This document shows positions 6,890-14,976 of a stretch of DNA of 64,000 nucleotides, piece by piece. The DNA comes from Fibrobacter sp. UWH4. GTDB taxonomy: Bacteria; Fibrobacterota; Fibrobacteria; Fibrobacterales; Fibrobacteraceae. The notes under the pieces were generated by a model. The model saw only the letters and a list, made by a program, of their open reading frames with translations. It had not been told where the DNA came from and searched no databases. The stretch's first letter is position 1, and the number at the start of each line of letters is the position of its first letter. The position numbers and the translations under genes are program-made. The DNA lies in assembly GCF_900142475.1 (NCBI RefSeq), contig NZ_FRAY01000001.1, positions 186,001 to 250,000 of the forward strand, given 5' to 3'.

Positions 6890-7027
6890 ATGAGTGTTGA
6901 ATACAAGGTAAAGGAACTTGAAGCCGAAATAAAGAAATTGAAAGAAAGAGTTGATAAACTTGAACAGCAAAATCAGCCTCAAGTTCCTCCCCCCAAAGAA
7001 GATCCTCCTAATATGATGCATTATTAA
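6890..7027 (+). CDS. 45-residue coiled-coil peptide in RiPP cluster
   Basis: ATG at 6890 follows AACAGGAGTAAAAG (AGGAG, five-base spacing), 16 bases after the maturase stop. The product has a heptad-like charged helix (residues 2-28, KELEAEIKKLKERVDKLEQ) and then a proline-rich tail (QPQVPPPKEDPPNMMHY). There is no Cys, signal peptide or membrane segment. It is not recognised. A short helix plus Pro tail could be an oligomerisation or docking peptide. The strong ribosome site and operon position argue that it is real. Confidence 0.55.
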   Translation: MSVEYKVKELEAEIKKLKERVDKLEQQNQPQVPPPKEDPPNMMHY

Positions 7028-7047
7028 CGTAAGCATTGTTTTGGAAT

Positions 7048-7815
7048 ATGCTTTTCGATTTCCATGTTCACATAGGGCAATATTTTGACGACTATTACAC
7101 GCCGCCACGAATACTGCGTACCTTGCGACTTGCGGGCATCACGCATTTTGCTTATTCTAGTACAAGTACTGTTGTTTCAGATGACCCCGACTTTTTGCTA
7201 GAAGAACGTGTTGCGATGCATGAACTTTCGGAAGGTCGTGCCAAGCCAATCTTGTGGGTGACGCACGATATGCTGAAACATTCGTCGAATCTTTCGTTAT
7301 ATATGAATGATACTGGTGGTAAAATTCGCGGGTTGAAAATTCACGGTGTGTCGGAGAAATGGTTGCCGAATGGTCGGGAACTGCAACGGGTGTTCAAAAT
7401 AGCTCAGGAACGGGGCCTGTTTGTGAAACTCCATACCGGTGAATTCGAGAACTGTGAGACTGGAATGTATAGGGGAATCTGCATGAAGTTCCCAAATGTC
7501 CGTGTTGTTCTCGCCCATGGAAGACCAATTTTGCAAGCTATTGATATGTTGCGTTATTGTCCGAATACGTTTGTAGATACGTCGTTTATGCCACATAGTC
7601 ATTTTCAGCAGCTTATAATCGCTGCACGACAAAATGGCTTTACTGATCGCATCCTGTTCGGTACAGACACCCCTATTCCAGGGCGTCACCTGAAAAGTTC
7701 GCTCCCGCGTCATCTGCGTAGCCGAATAGACCAGACAAGGCGAATCTCAGGCAAGGACTGGTCTAAAATTTCTTGGGAAAATGCCCAAAAGATTTTGACA
7801 ACCGCATCAAAATGA
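7048..7815 (+). CDS. Amidohydrolase-2 family metal-dependent hydrolase
   Basis: The frame opens at a TTG (7036), but the ATG at 7048 places the family's first motif at the N-terminus (MLFDFHVHIG), so I use it: 255 residues. Metal-binding features of the amidohydrolase TIM barrel are visible in order: HVH at residues 6-8, HTGE in the middle, LAHGRP, and FGTDTP near the C-terminus. It would hydrolyse a C-N, C-O or C-C bond in a small molecule; the substrate is not predictable. It lies 20 bases after the 45-residue gene with no strong ribosome site of its own. Whether it belongs to the RiPP pathway is open. Confidence 0.75.
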   Translation: MLFDFHVHIGQYFDDYYTPPRILRTLRLAGITHFAYSSTSTVVSDDPDFLLEERVAMHELSEGRAKPILWVTHDMLKHSSNLSLYMNDTGGKIRGLKIHGVSEKWLPNGRELQRVFKIAQERGLFVKLHTGEFENCETGMYRGICMKFPNVRVVLAHGRPILQAIDMLRYCPNTFVDTSFMPHSHFQQLIIAARQNGFTDRILFGTDTPIPGRHLKSSLPRHLRSRIDQTRRISGKDWSKISWENAQKILTTASK

Positions 7816-7830
7816 ACGATATATATATTG

Positions 7831-8565
7831 ATGAGTATGGTTTTCCGCACGAAAAGTCTTCTGGCGTTTATTTTTGTCATTCTGCTGCTTTCGGGCTGCG
7901 GGCTCAGTGACGACACCCAGGAACAGCTGGAAGAGGCTGTTGGTAGGGCGGCTGCGGAAGCGCTGGACTCTGCAAAATCAAAAACGGCAAATGCCGTTGA
8001 GGAACTTTCGTCCACCATTGATGAACACGGTGGAGCTCAAGGCATTTTTGATAAAATTGTCCAATTCTTGGATGGACTATTCGGTGAATTTGAAAACGGA
8101 TGCGAAAAAAAGCCTGCTAAAAAGATTGAACGCGATGCTCCTAGGACAGTTATCAAGCGCAATGCGGAACAACAGAACTATCACGATGAGGTCCTCAGCC
8201 TCACTATATTGAAGACTGCTGCCGTAAATATTGACTGCCTACGCCCCGAACTGGACTCCGCCATAAACATAGTGGTAGCCACCTATCACGAGGTCTTCAA
8301 GGACGATAATTATCGCCCGGTAATCACTAGCGGAAATGATTCCGACAAGCACGGCGAACGATCTGCCCGTTATGCCTGCGCTGCCGTAGACATCCGAATC
8401 AAGGATGTAGAAGACGTTAAGATTAGAAAGACCCTTGCAAAGGCAATCACGGAAGATCTTGGTCCCCGATACTTCGTCCTCCACGAAGACGTCGGTATGG
8501 TAAATGAACATCTGCACATTCAGCTGAAAAGCGGCTCCTACAATAGAAACGAAGTGTGGAAATAA
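7831..8565 (+). CDS. Lipoprotein with M15-like peptidase domain
   Basis: Start taken at the ATG at 7831 (another at 7837, and a TTG opens the frame at 7828). A lipoprotein signal ends in the lipobox LSGC (Cys23). Residues about 30-110 are a charged helical spacer. Residues about 115-244 resemble the M15/hedgehog-type peptidase fold: PVITSG, H174 in DKHGERSARYACAAVD, D187, and H227/H229 in NEHLHIQ, the expected zinc ligands. Such enzymes cut peptide cross-links or D-amino-acid bonds in peptidoglycan. It starts 15 bases after the amidohydrolase, so probably the same transcript. A wall-remodelling role is inferred from fold and envelope location. Confidence 0.65.
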   Translation: MSMVFRTKSLLAFIFVILLLSGCGLSDDTQEQLEEAVGRAAAEALDSAKSKTANAVEELSSTIDEHGGAQGIFDKIVQFLDGLFGEFENGCEKKPAKKIERDAPRTVIKRNAEQQNYHDEVLSLTILKTAAVNIDCLRPELDSAINIVVATYHEVFKDDNYRPVITSGNDSDKHGERSARYACAAVDIRIKDVEDVKIRKTLAKAITEDLGPRYFVLHEDVGMVNEHLHIQLKSGSYNRNEVWK

Positions 8566-8605
8566 CCCCGGTTCCTGGTGCTTTTGACAGAGTTTTTTTC
8601 CCTAG

Positions 8606-8647
8606 TGTGACTTGGTCACAGACTTTTGGCCTCTCATTATCTAAAAT
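8606..8647 (+). promoter_or_regulatory. Crp/Fnr-like palindrome and promoter of trxA
   Basis: TGTGACTTGGTCACA (8606-8620) is a perfect inverted repeat of six-base arms around TTG. A -10-like TAAAAT lies at 8642-8647 with no good -35. The palindrome centre (8613) would be about 41 bases upstream of the predicted start, the usual place for class II activation by Crp/Fnr proteins. A Crp/Fnr gene lies directly downstream of trxA. Confidence 0.5.
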
Positions 8648-8680
8648 ATACCTGTAAACAAGAAAAAAGAGAGGTAAAAC

Positions 8681-8992
8681 ATGTCTGAAATGAATATCTC
8701 CAAAAACAACTTCGAACAAGAAGTGCTCCACTTCGACAAGCCGGTCCTGATCGATTTCTGGGCTCCTTGGTGCGGCCCTTGCCGGATGCTTTCGCCCGTG
8801 ATCTCGGAGATAGCTGAGGAATACGGCGACAAGATCAAGGTCTGCAAGGTGAACGTGGACGATGAAGGCGAATTGGCAGCCTCGTTCAATGTCATGAGCA
8901 TCCCGACGCTTGTGGTCGTAAAGGACGGCAAGGTGACGAATTCTGCAGTCGGTGTCCGCCCGAAGGCTCAGATTGTAGAAATGATTGGCTAA
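8681..8992 (+). CDS. trxA: Thioredoxin
   Basis: 103 residues, the normal length. The active site WCGPC follows the FWAP stretch, and the cis-proline motif SIPTLVVVKDG is present. It reduces protein disulfides in the cytoplasm using electrons from thioredoxin reductase, which is not encoded here. GAGAGGTAAAAC before the ATG is a good ribosome site. It is a single gene: its own promoter and palindrome lie upstream and a terminator-like hairpin follows. Confidence 0.97.
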   Translation: MSEMNISKNNFEQEVLHFDKPVLIDFWAPWCGPCRMLSPVISEIAEEYGDKIKVCKVNVDDEGELAASFNVMSIPTLVVVKDGKVTNSAVGVRPKAQIVEMIG

Positions 8993-9009
8993 TACATTTA
9001 CTCCTTGGG

Positions 9010-9045
9010 CGCCTTTTTTGTATATTGCAAAAGAGGCGTTTTTTT
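9010..9045 (+). terminator. trxA terminator fused to downstream promoter
   Basis: CGCCT (9010-9014) pairs with AGGCG (9034-9038), extended by T/A pairs, and is followed by seven T residues (9039-9045). The loop contains TTTTTTGTATATTG (9014-9027), a recurring promoter-like element, and the descending arm holds the AGAGG ribosome site of the next gene. One sequence thus seems to serve as terminator, promoter and ribosome site. Confidence 0.5.
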
Positions 9046-9717
9046 ATGAAAGCAGCTCCGGTTCGTTTGATTGTTCCCAGACTCCCGTTCTGGCCGAAAC
9101 TTTCGGCCGAAGAACAGGCGGTAGTGTCCGAACGTGCTGTCGTCAGGCGCTTCGGCAAGGGGCAGCTCGTGAGCAGCAACAGCTCCGAATGTCTCGGAAT
9201 CGTCTTTATTCTCGAAGGTGAAATCCGCGTGAGCATGACCTCGGACGACGGCCGCGAGGTTTCGTTGTACCATGCCCGCAAAGATGAAGTCTGCGTGTCT
9301 ACGGCTTCGTGCGTGATTCGGCAGTTGACCTTTGATACGGCGGTGGTGGCCGAAAGGGATACTTCCCTGTTGGTGGTTCCGGCGATGGTCTGTGCGCGCC
9401 TGATGGAATCGAACGTGCATGTGCGCGCCTTTGTCTTCGAAAGTGAAACGGAACGGTTTTCGCAGGCGGTTCGTGCAATTCAGCTGATGCTGTTCAAGCG
9501 CTTTGACCAGCGGCTTGCCTCTTATTTGGTGTCGCATTTTGAAAGGAGCGGCTCCGACGAAATCCGGAAAACACAGGAAGAAATCGCCCGCGACGTGAAT
9601 TCAGCCCGCGAGGTGGTGGCCCGTATGCTCCGCGAATTTGCAGATAAGGGACTTGTCGAAATCAGACGAGGCCTCATCAAGTTACACAACGTGGATGGCC
9701 TTCGCAAGATTTTGTGA
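9046..9717 (+). CDS. Crp/Fnr family transcriptional regulator
   Basis: 223 residues from the ATG at 9046 (AGAGG nine bases upstream; an upstream in-frame TTG is rejected). Residues about 15-125 form the cyclic-nucleotide-binding-like beta barrel (GIVFILEGEIRVSM). A long dimer helix follows, then a winged helix-turn-helix (KTQEEIARDVNSAREVVARM, then FADKGLVEIRRG). The N-terminal cysteine cluster of true Fnr is absent. C89 and C94 (VCVSTASC) lie in the barrel and could be redox- or ligand-related. It probably controls genes by a palindromic site; the TGTGAC-type palindrome upstream of trxA is the nearest candidate. The signal it senses is unknown. Confidence 0.88.
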   Translation: MKAAPVRLIVPRLPFWPKLSAEEQAVVSERAVVRRFGKGQLVSSNSSECLGIVFILEGEIRVSMTSDDGREVSLYHARKDEVCVSTASCVIRQLTFDTAVVAERDTSLLVVPAMVCARLMESNVHVRAFVFESETERFSQAVRAIQLMLFKRFDQRLASYLVSHFERSGSDEIRKTQEEIARDVNSAREVVARMLREFADKGLVEIRRGLIKLHNVDGLRKIL

Positions 9718-9796
9718 TGAAATCGGGCGCTTATTCTCATAAATTATCGTAAAATTCGTTCGGGGTGCAGGTCTTGCGCCCTTAACTTTTGTATTT

Positions 9797-12610
9797 TTGT
9801 CCCGAATTTTGTTTATAGGTAGGTTTATTCTGCGCTTTCGCTGGCTGTTTTTATTTGCTGTGTTTGTAGGGCTTGCTCAGGCCCAGCTTTTGGACATGTC
9901 CGAAATGTCCGAGAGCTATATGGTCGAAAATAAGATTCATAAGGTCAAGGTCGAAGGGACTGTCCACATGGACGATCGTGCGGTGCTCAGCCGCATCGGT
10001 ATTCGCGATGGACAGAGCTATTCACCGACGGCCCTTACCGAAAAGGTTCAGTCTTCGGTGGCTTCCTTGTACAAGTCCGGGCTTTTTGACGACGTGACTG
10101 CCTGGATTGATTACGTGGGTGACGGCACCGATGTCGACCTCATTTTCAAGATTAAGGAGCTTCCCGCGCTCGATACGGCCGTTTTCGAAGGTCCGGACGA
10201 GGTCTCGGAAGAAGACCTGAAGCTGAAGACCCGCTTGATTCCGGGGCAGGTCTACAGCAAGAGCCAGCTGGAACGCGACCGTCAGGCCATTTTGGAGTAC
10301 TACCGCTCCGAGGGCTATTTGCTCGCCGAAGTGGGCTACCGTGAAACTCCGGTTGACGAAAACAAGAATTTAGTGACCTTCATTGTCCGCGAGGGCGAAA
10401 AGGTCAAGGTGCGCCAGTTCGATATCCAGGGGAACGACAACGTGCCCGCCGAAGATATCATGGAACACATGGTCACGAAGCTCGACCAGTGGTGGGGCGG
10501 TGGCGAGTTCAAGGAAAACATTTTCGAGGCGGACCGCGATACGGTGTTGAACGCCATCCGTCATTTTGGTTACCTGGATGCGGAACTGACTGAATACAGC
10601 GCCGAATACCTGCCTGACTCCACTTGCCTGTTCTATCTGGGCCGGATGGTTCCGCTCGGCGAAAATCTGGAAGTCCTCTACAAACAGTTGAACCTTGCCC
10701 TGGGTGATTCTGCAACGCCCCTCTACAAGATGGCAGGCAAGCCGACCATGCAGGTAACCCACTTCTTCCGCAAGCATCGCGAAGTCGGCGAAATGCCCTG
10801 GGTGTCTAGACCTAAGGTGACGGTCAAGACCGAAGAGGACGCCTGGAACATGCTGAACGACCTGATCCGCTACGAAAGTGCCCGCAAGGAATGGCTGGAT
10901 ATCGTGGACGGACGCAAGTGGAAGAATCCGAAGATTGATTCGCTCCGCAAGATCAAGAAACGCTCGACTTACCAGGAAAAGCTCCTGGTCCGTTACATGA
11001 TCGAGGATATGTTCCCGGCCTTGAACAAGTACGACAATATCAAGACCTCGAGTGCCATTCTGGTCCATATCCACATGATCGAAGGCCGCAAGTACTACAT
11101 GGGCAGTCTGCATTTCTCGGGTAACGAAGTGCTGAACGACAAGATGCTTGCCTACGCCTTCCGTCTTGACAGCGGTGAAGTCTTTGACCAGTATAAGTAC
11201 GATGCCTCCCGCAAGGCGCTTCTGGATGCCTACCGCGAAGACGGCTACCTGTTCGCCCAGTACGAGGAAACCCGTACGTTCGAGAACGATTCGATTGTGA
11301 ACCTGTCCTACAAGATGACCGAAGGTCTCCCGGCTCAGATCCACAAGGTGCATATCCACGGCAATACCAAGACGAACGAGAAGGTCATCCGCCGCGAAGT
11401 CCGTCTGTATCCGGGCGATACTTATCGCCAGTCCTTGCTGGAACGTAGTTTCCGTGAAATTATGCAGCTGAACTACTTTGACATGGTCGTCCCCGACATC
11501 AAGGTAGTGGGCGAGCAGGATGTGGACCTCGACTTTACCGTGCAGGAAAAGGAAGCGGGTACCGGACAGTTCAGCTTGGGCGTGTCTTACAGCGAAAGCG
11601 ACGGTATCGTGGGTACGGCGAGCGTGTCTATCCCGAACTGCTGTATGGGTGACGGCCAGGCCGCATCGTTCAGCGTGGAATACGGTGCCGACAAGAAGAG
11701 TGCTTCCGTGAGTTTCCAGGAACCGTGGTTCCTCGACAAGCCGATTACCTTGGGTACGAGCCTCAGCTACTCCTGGTGGAACATGTCCAAGTACGACGAC
11801 CCCGATATTACCCGTTACGGCGGCAGCGTCTACCTGGGTAAGCGCCTCAAGTGGCCCGATGACTACTTCTACGGACAGATTGGTTACAGCTGGCTCATGA
11901 ACAAGCAGGGCCCGAACATCGATGACAGTTACGTTGTCTATACCGGTGTGGAATCTGCCTTGAACTTCCGCCTGCTCCGCGACGACAAGAACCTGCCGCA
12001 GTTCCCGACCGACGGATCTCGCTACGTGCTCGATATCCAGTGGGCCGATGACGCCATCTTCAGTGACTTCAGTTTCGTGAAGACCGAACTTACGATCAAG
12101 TGGTGGTTCCCGCTGTTCCGCGACCGCCTGACGGTTGCGCTGACCAACCAGTACGGTGTAATCTTTGGCGACCAGTTGCAGTACCGCACGCTCTACACCA
12201 TGGGTGGCGTGATGGGCTACGAGGGCATGATGCGTGGCTACAGCTCGGGTTCTATCGGGTACCGCCGCTTGGGCCGCAGCTACCAGTATACGGGTGTTGA
12301 ACTCCAGCTCGGTCTTGTGCCGCAGACATTCTACCTGTTGCCGTTCTTCTTTGACGCCGGTAACGTGTTCGGTGAACGCTACAACCCGCGTACCAAGGTT
12401 CCGAAGCCGAGCAGGAGTCCGCTCAGCGAATGGGATCCGACGAGCCTCAAGAAGGATATCGGTTTCGGTTTCCGCGTGATTGTACCGATGCTCGGTATTA
12501 TCGGCTTCGACTTTGCCTGGCCCTTGGATGTGGGTGAAACCTATAGCGGTACGCAGCGTACCGAAGTGGGTGACATGCAGTTCAACTTCGTGATCGGCCA
12601 GGGATTCTAA
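9797..12610 (+). CDS. bamA: Outer-membrane protein assembly factor BamA
   Basis: Up to 937 residues, longer than the usual 750-850. It folds and inserts beta-barrel proteins into the outer membrane. POTRA domains are visible at about 46-122, 123-201, 202-432 (split), 433-511 and 512-586. The barrel runs from about 588 to the terminal phenylalanine, with the MRGY motif of loop 6. POTRA3 is interrupted by about 140 extra residues (274-414). No ATG or GTG exists near the signal peptide. TTG at 9797 or 9809 opens the frame, but the only Shine-Dalgarno match, AGGTAGG (9817-9823), would suit ATT 9827 or CTG 9830, giving a signal peptide RFRWLFLFAVFVGLAQA. OmpH follows 9 bases downstream. Confidence 0.92.
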   Translation: MSRILFIGRFILRFRWLFLFAVFVGLAQAQLLDMSEMSESYMVENKIHKVKVEGTVHMDDRAVLSRIGIRDGQSYSPTALTEKVQSSVASLYKSGLFDDVTAWIDYVGDGTDVDLIFKIKELPALDTAVFEGPDEVSEEDLKLKTRLIPGQVYSKSQLERDRQAILEYYRSEGYLLAEVGYRETPVDENKNLVTFIVREGEKVKVRQFDIQGNDNVPAEDIMEHMVTKLDQWWGGGEFKENIFEADRDTVLNAIRHFGYLDAELTEYSAEYLPDSTCLFYLGRMVPLGENLEVLYKQLNLALGDSATPLYKMAGKPTMQVTHFFRKHREVGEMPWVSRPKVTVKTEEDAWNMLNDLIRYESARKEWLDIVDGRKWKNPKIDSLRKIKKRSTYQEKLLVRYMIEDMFPALNKYDNIKTSSAILVHIHMIEGRKYYMGSLHFSGNEVLNDKMLAYAFRLDSGEVFDQYKYDASRKALLDAYREDGYLFAQYEETRTFENDSIVNLSYKMTEGLPAQIHKVHIHGNTKTNEKVIRREVRLYPGDTYRQSLLERSFREIMQLNYFDMVVPDIKVVGEQDVDLDFTVQEKEAGTGQFSLGVSYSESDGIVGTASVSIPNCCMGDGQAASFSVEYGADKKSASVSFQEPWFLDKPITLGTSLSYSWWNMSKYDDPDITRYGGSVYLGKRLKWPDDYFYGQIGYSWLMNKQGPNIDDSYVVYTGVESALNFRLLRDDKNLPQFPTDGSRYVLDIQWADDAIFSDFSFVKTELTIKWWFPLFRDRLTVALTNQYGVIFGDQLQYRTLYTMGGVMGYEGMMRGYSSGSIGYRRLGRSYQYTGVELQLGLVPQTFYLLPFFFDAGNVFGERYNPRTKVPKPSRSPLSEWDPTSLKKDIGFGFRVIVPMLGIIGFDFAWPLDVGETYSGTQRTEVGDMQFNFVIGQGF

Positions 12611-12619
12611 GGAGGCTTT

Positions 12620-13135
12620 ATGCTTAAACGTCTGCTGATGGTTCTGGTGCTTGCGTTTGCGACCGTCTCGTTTGCCGAAGACGGGCTGCGTATTGCGCAT
12701 GTGGATTCCAAGCTGATCTTTGACGGTTACAAGGGCACCAAGAAAGCCCAGGAAGAGTACGACCGCCAGGTGGCCAAGTGGGAACAGCAGGGCAACTTGC
12801 TGCAGAAGGAACTTGCCGCTATCAAGGAAAAGCTCGACAAGCAGGTGCTCATGCTCAGCGACGAAAAGAAGAACGAGCTCGAAGCCGAGTACAATAAGAA
12901 GGACCTGGAACTCAAGACCTTTATCGACCGCGTGTACGGCCGTAAGGGTGAACTGATTTCTGAAAACGAGAAGGTGAGCGCCCCGATTATTCAGCTGATT
13001 CGCAAGGCTATCAACGAAATCGCCTTGCAGGAAGGTTACGACATGGTGGTCGACCGTGCAACCGGCGCCGTGGTGTTCTGGAAAAAGGAAAACGACCTTA
13101 CGCAGAAAGTGCTGGACTACCTGAACAACAGGTAG
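12620..13135 (+). CDS. OmpH/Skp family periplasmic chaperone
   Basis: 171 residues. Signal peptide MLKRLLMVLVLAFATVSFA; mature protein begins LRIAHVDSKLIFDGYKG, the typical OmpH start. A long charged coiled coil (about 45-115) forms the tentacles that hold unfolded outer-membrane proteins. The C-terminus EGYDMVVDRATGAVVFW closes the body domain. It lies nine bases after bamA with AAGGAGG before the ATG, the classical bamA-skp pairing. Confidence 0.92.
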   Translation: MLKRLLMVLVLAFATVSFAEDGLRIAHVDSKLIFDGYKGTKKAQEEYDRQVAKWEQQGNLLQKELAAIKEKLDKQVLMLSDEKKNELEAEYNKKDLELKTFIDRVYGRKGELISENEKVSAPIIQLIRKAINEIALQEGYDMVVDRATGAVVFWKKENDLTQKVLDYLNNR

Positions 13136-13155
13136 TTGTGGCGTATTTAAATTTC

Positions 13156-13384
13156 GTCGCCCTGGATTCCGTCGCTGCGCTCCAGAATGACAATCCTCGA
13201 GGCGTTTGCGCGGGGTGACGTTCCCTGAAACTGTCCCCTGGATTCCGTCGCGCGCTCCAGAATGACAATCTCCGAGGCGTTTGTGCGGGGTGACGTTCCT
13301 TGAAACTGTCGCCCTAGATTCCGTCGCTACGCTCCAGAATGACAATCCCCGAGGCGTTTGTGCGGGGTGACGTTCCCTGAAACT
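13156..13384. repeat. Three tandem copies of a 75-77 bp intergenic unit
   Basis: Units start at 13156, 13233 and 13308. Each contains CTGGATTCCGTC, CGCTCCAGAATGACAATC and GAGGCGTTTG, then CGGGGTGACGTTCC and TGAAACTGTC, with a few base changes. The CTGGA/TCCAG arms match the reverse complement of the palindromic element at 13385-13420, so the unit includes an inverted copy. There is no reading frame. The remaining bases to the next gene are the element itself. Confidence 0.85.
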
Positions 13385-13420
13385 GTCATCCTGGAACCAC
13401 GGAGTGGTGACGGGATCCAG
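13385..13420. repeat. Palindromic intergenic element (GTCATCCTGGA type)
   Basis: GTCATCCTGGA, ACCAC-GGA-GTGGT, GACGGGATCCAG: outer CTGGA/TCCAG arms with an inner hairpin. The same outline occurs at 57379-57411 (inner ACCC-GAA-GGGT) and, inside truB, at 39288-39318 (inner GCC-GCA-GGC). The inner arms change together, so the hairpin shape seems conserved. Confidence 0.8.
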
Positions 13421-13430
13421 AGTAGAATTT

Positions 13431-14648
13431 CTACTTGAACTTCCAGAATTTATAGAGATACTTTGTCGTTTGCACGGGCGTCTTCAAGAAGGCGCTCTTC
13501 TTGTATCCGCTCAAGGCGAATCCTTGCAGCACCTTGTAAAGTCCGACCTGGTCTTCGCGGTTCAGAGCGAGCAGGAACCTACGGAACTTGTATTCGAAGT
13601 CGTGCATCTTGCCGAAGTAGCCGTAGCAGCGTTTTTCGTACTGCTTCAGGAAATTGTGGCTGAGGCTAGCGGCTTCGCCGGAGGTTGCCTTGAGGCCTTG
13701 GTCGACGTATTCCGCGCAGAATCGGCCCGCCCGCATCGCGGCAGCGATGCCACCACCCGTGAGCGGGTTGGTGTGGTGGGCGGCGTCGCCCACCAGGGCG
13801 AAGCGGTCTAAAGTGTAATCCTTAAGGGTGCTGGAAACCGGCACCATTCCACCGACGGTATGGTTGATTTTTGCTCCGGGGAAAAGCTTTTCTAGCCACT
13901 CCATGGTGACTTCGAGGATGTTTCCGCTGTGCTTTCCTGCGGCGAGGAATCCGGCACCGAAATTTGTCACGTTCGATTTCTGCTTCGGGAAACTCCAGAT
14001 GTATCCGTCGTTGATAAAGTCGTGACCTTGCCAGAAGGTGAGGTAGTCGGGTTTGGTCAAGAGTCCTTGCACCTGGATGTCGACGCCGGTGCAGGTCTCG
14101 CGCGGATTCTGCACGCAGTTGAGCCCGACCATGCGGCCGATGCGGCTTTCGACGCCGTCGGCGGCGATGACCATCTTCGCAAAGATTTCCTGCGTACCGG
14201 TCTCGGTGACGCTCCCGTCGCCGTTGCCTTTTCCGAGAACGACGCGGACCATTCGTCTGTCGCCCTCGACTTCGCCTACAAATTCGGCGCGGGCGCAAGT
14301 TTCAACCTGGGCCCCGTCGTCGGCAGCGAGTTTTGCGAGCCACGGGTCGAAAATTTCGCGGTTCAGCATGATGCCCGTGCTTGGCTTCGGAACTTCGATG
14401 TTCACGCCATTAGGGCCGTAAATGTAAAGGCCGTTGATAATGCTTTCGATGCAGCTTTCGTCGATCGGACCGTAAGTCTGTAGGTCCGCAAGCGTGGTGC
14501 TCGCCTCGCCGCAGCGTACCGGGAAACCGATGCGTTCCCGTTTTTCGAGGAGCAGCACCTTGTGCCCGGCCCGGGCCAGGTTGCGTGCTGCGACGGAGCC
14601 GCCAGGCCCCGCACCGATGACCACGACGTCGTAATTAGGATCAAGCAT
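13431..14648 (-). CDS. Geranylgeranyl reductase-like FAD oxidoreductase
   Basis: 405 residues. The N-terminal Rossmann motif DVVVIGAGPGGSVAARNLARAG binds FAD, RIGFPVRCGEA follows as in geranylgeranyl reductases, and LVGDAAHHTNPLTGGGI is the second FAD motif. Such enzymes saturate isoprenoid chains or related double bonds. It overlaps the upstream ferredoxin gene by eight bases, so that ferredoxin is the likely electron donor. The substrate, perhaps the quinone side chain or a polyprenyl lipid carrier, is not decided by sequence. There is no signal peptide; a peripheral membrane position is likely for a lipid substrate. Confidence 0.85.
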   Translation of the reverse strand: MLDPNYDVVVIGAGPGGSVAARNLARAGHKVLLLEKRERIGFPVRCGEASTTLADLQTYGPIDESCIESIINGLYIYGPNGVNIEVPKPSTGIMLNREIFDPWLAKLAADDGAQVETCARAEFVGEVEGDRRMVRVVLGKGNGDGSVTETGTQEIFAKMVIAADGVESRIGRMVGLNCVQNPRETCTGVDIQVQGLLTKPDYLTFWQGHDFINDGYIWSFPKQKSNVTNFGAGFLAAGKHSGNILEVTMEWLEKLFPGAKINHTVGGMVPVSSTLKDYTLDRFALVGDAAHHTNPLTGGGIAAAMRAGRFCAEYVDQGLKATSGEAASLSHNFLKQYEKRCYGYFGKMHDFEYKFRRFLLALNREDQVGLYKVLQGFALSGYKKSAFLKTPVQTTKYLYKFWKFK

Positions 14649-14832
14649 CGATGACCTCCGTCAGCATAAGCGCCCCGACCGGGCATGCCTTGACGCAAAT
14701 GCTGCACTTGATGCATTTTTCGGGGTCTATCTGCAAGTCAAGCCCGTGCATGTCGAGCGCCATCTTGGGGCAAAGCCCCACGCACCCTGCACAGGCGAGG
14801 CAAACTTTTCTGTCGTGAACAAGCTTCTTCAT
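14641..14832 (-). CDS. Two-cluster 4Fe-4S ferredoxin
   Basis: 63 residues with two cluster motifs: CLACAGCVGLCP (residues 13-24) and CIKCSICVKACP (40-51). It is a small cytoplasmic electron carrier. It overlaps the start of the flavoprotein gene by eight bases, a strong hint that the pair works together. An A+T-rich, repeat-bearing gap lies upstream. Confidence 0.92.
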   Translation of the reverse strand: MKKLVHDRKVCLACAGCVGLCPKMALDMHGLDLQIDPEKCIKCSICVKACPVGALMLTEVIDA

Positions 14833-14872
14833 TAAGGATGAATATAGAAAAAGAGGTATAATTCGGACTTCA

Positions 14873-14976
14873 GATTTCAGAATTCAGAATTATTTTGGGA
14901 AACATTTAACTTTGAAATCAGGGCCTTGTTTGTTGATATCGCAACTCCGAACTCTAAACTCTGAATTCTGAACTAA
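14873..14976. repeat. Imperfect inverted repeat between ferredoxin and EAL genes
   Basis: TTCAGAATTCAGAATT near 14876-14892 is the inverse of AACTCTGAATTCTGAACT near 14957-14975, about 65 bases apart. It is built from short GAATTC-containing units, like the start of the insertion in truB (39239-39280). The right arm reaches the stop codon of the EAL gene. Confidence 0.6.

Noticed and set aside
10370..13345. 991-codon open frame antisense to bamA and ompH
   Set aside because: Shadow of the codon bias of bamA; runs through two recognisable genes and has no domain of its own.
13156..13420. CRISPR array
   Set aside because: Units of 75-77 bp repeat along their full length, with no unique spacers and no cas genes.
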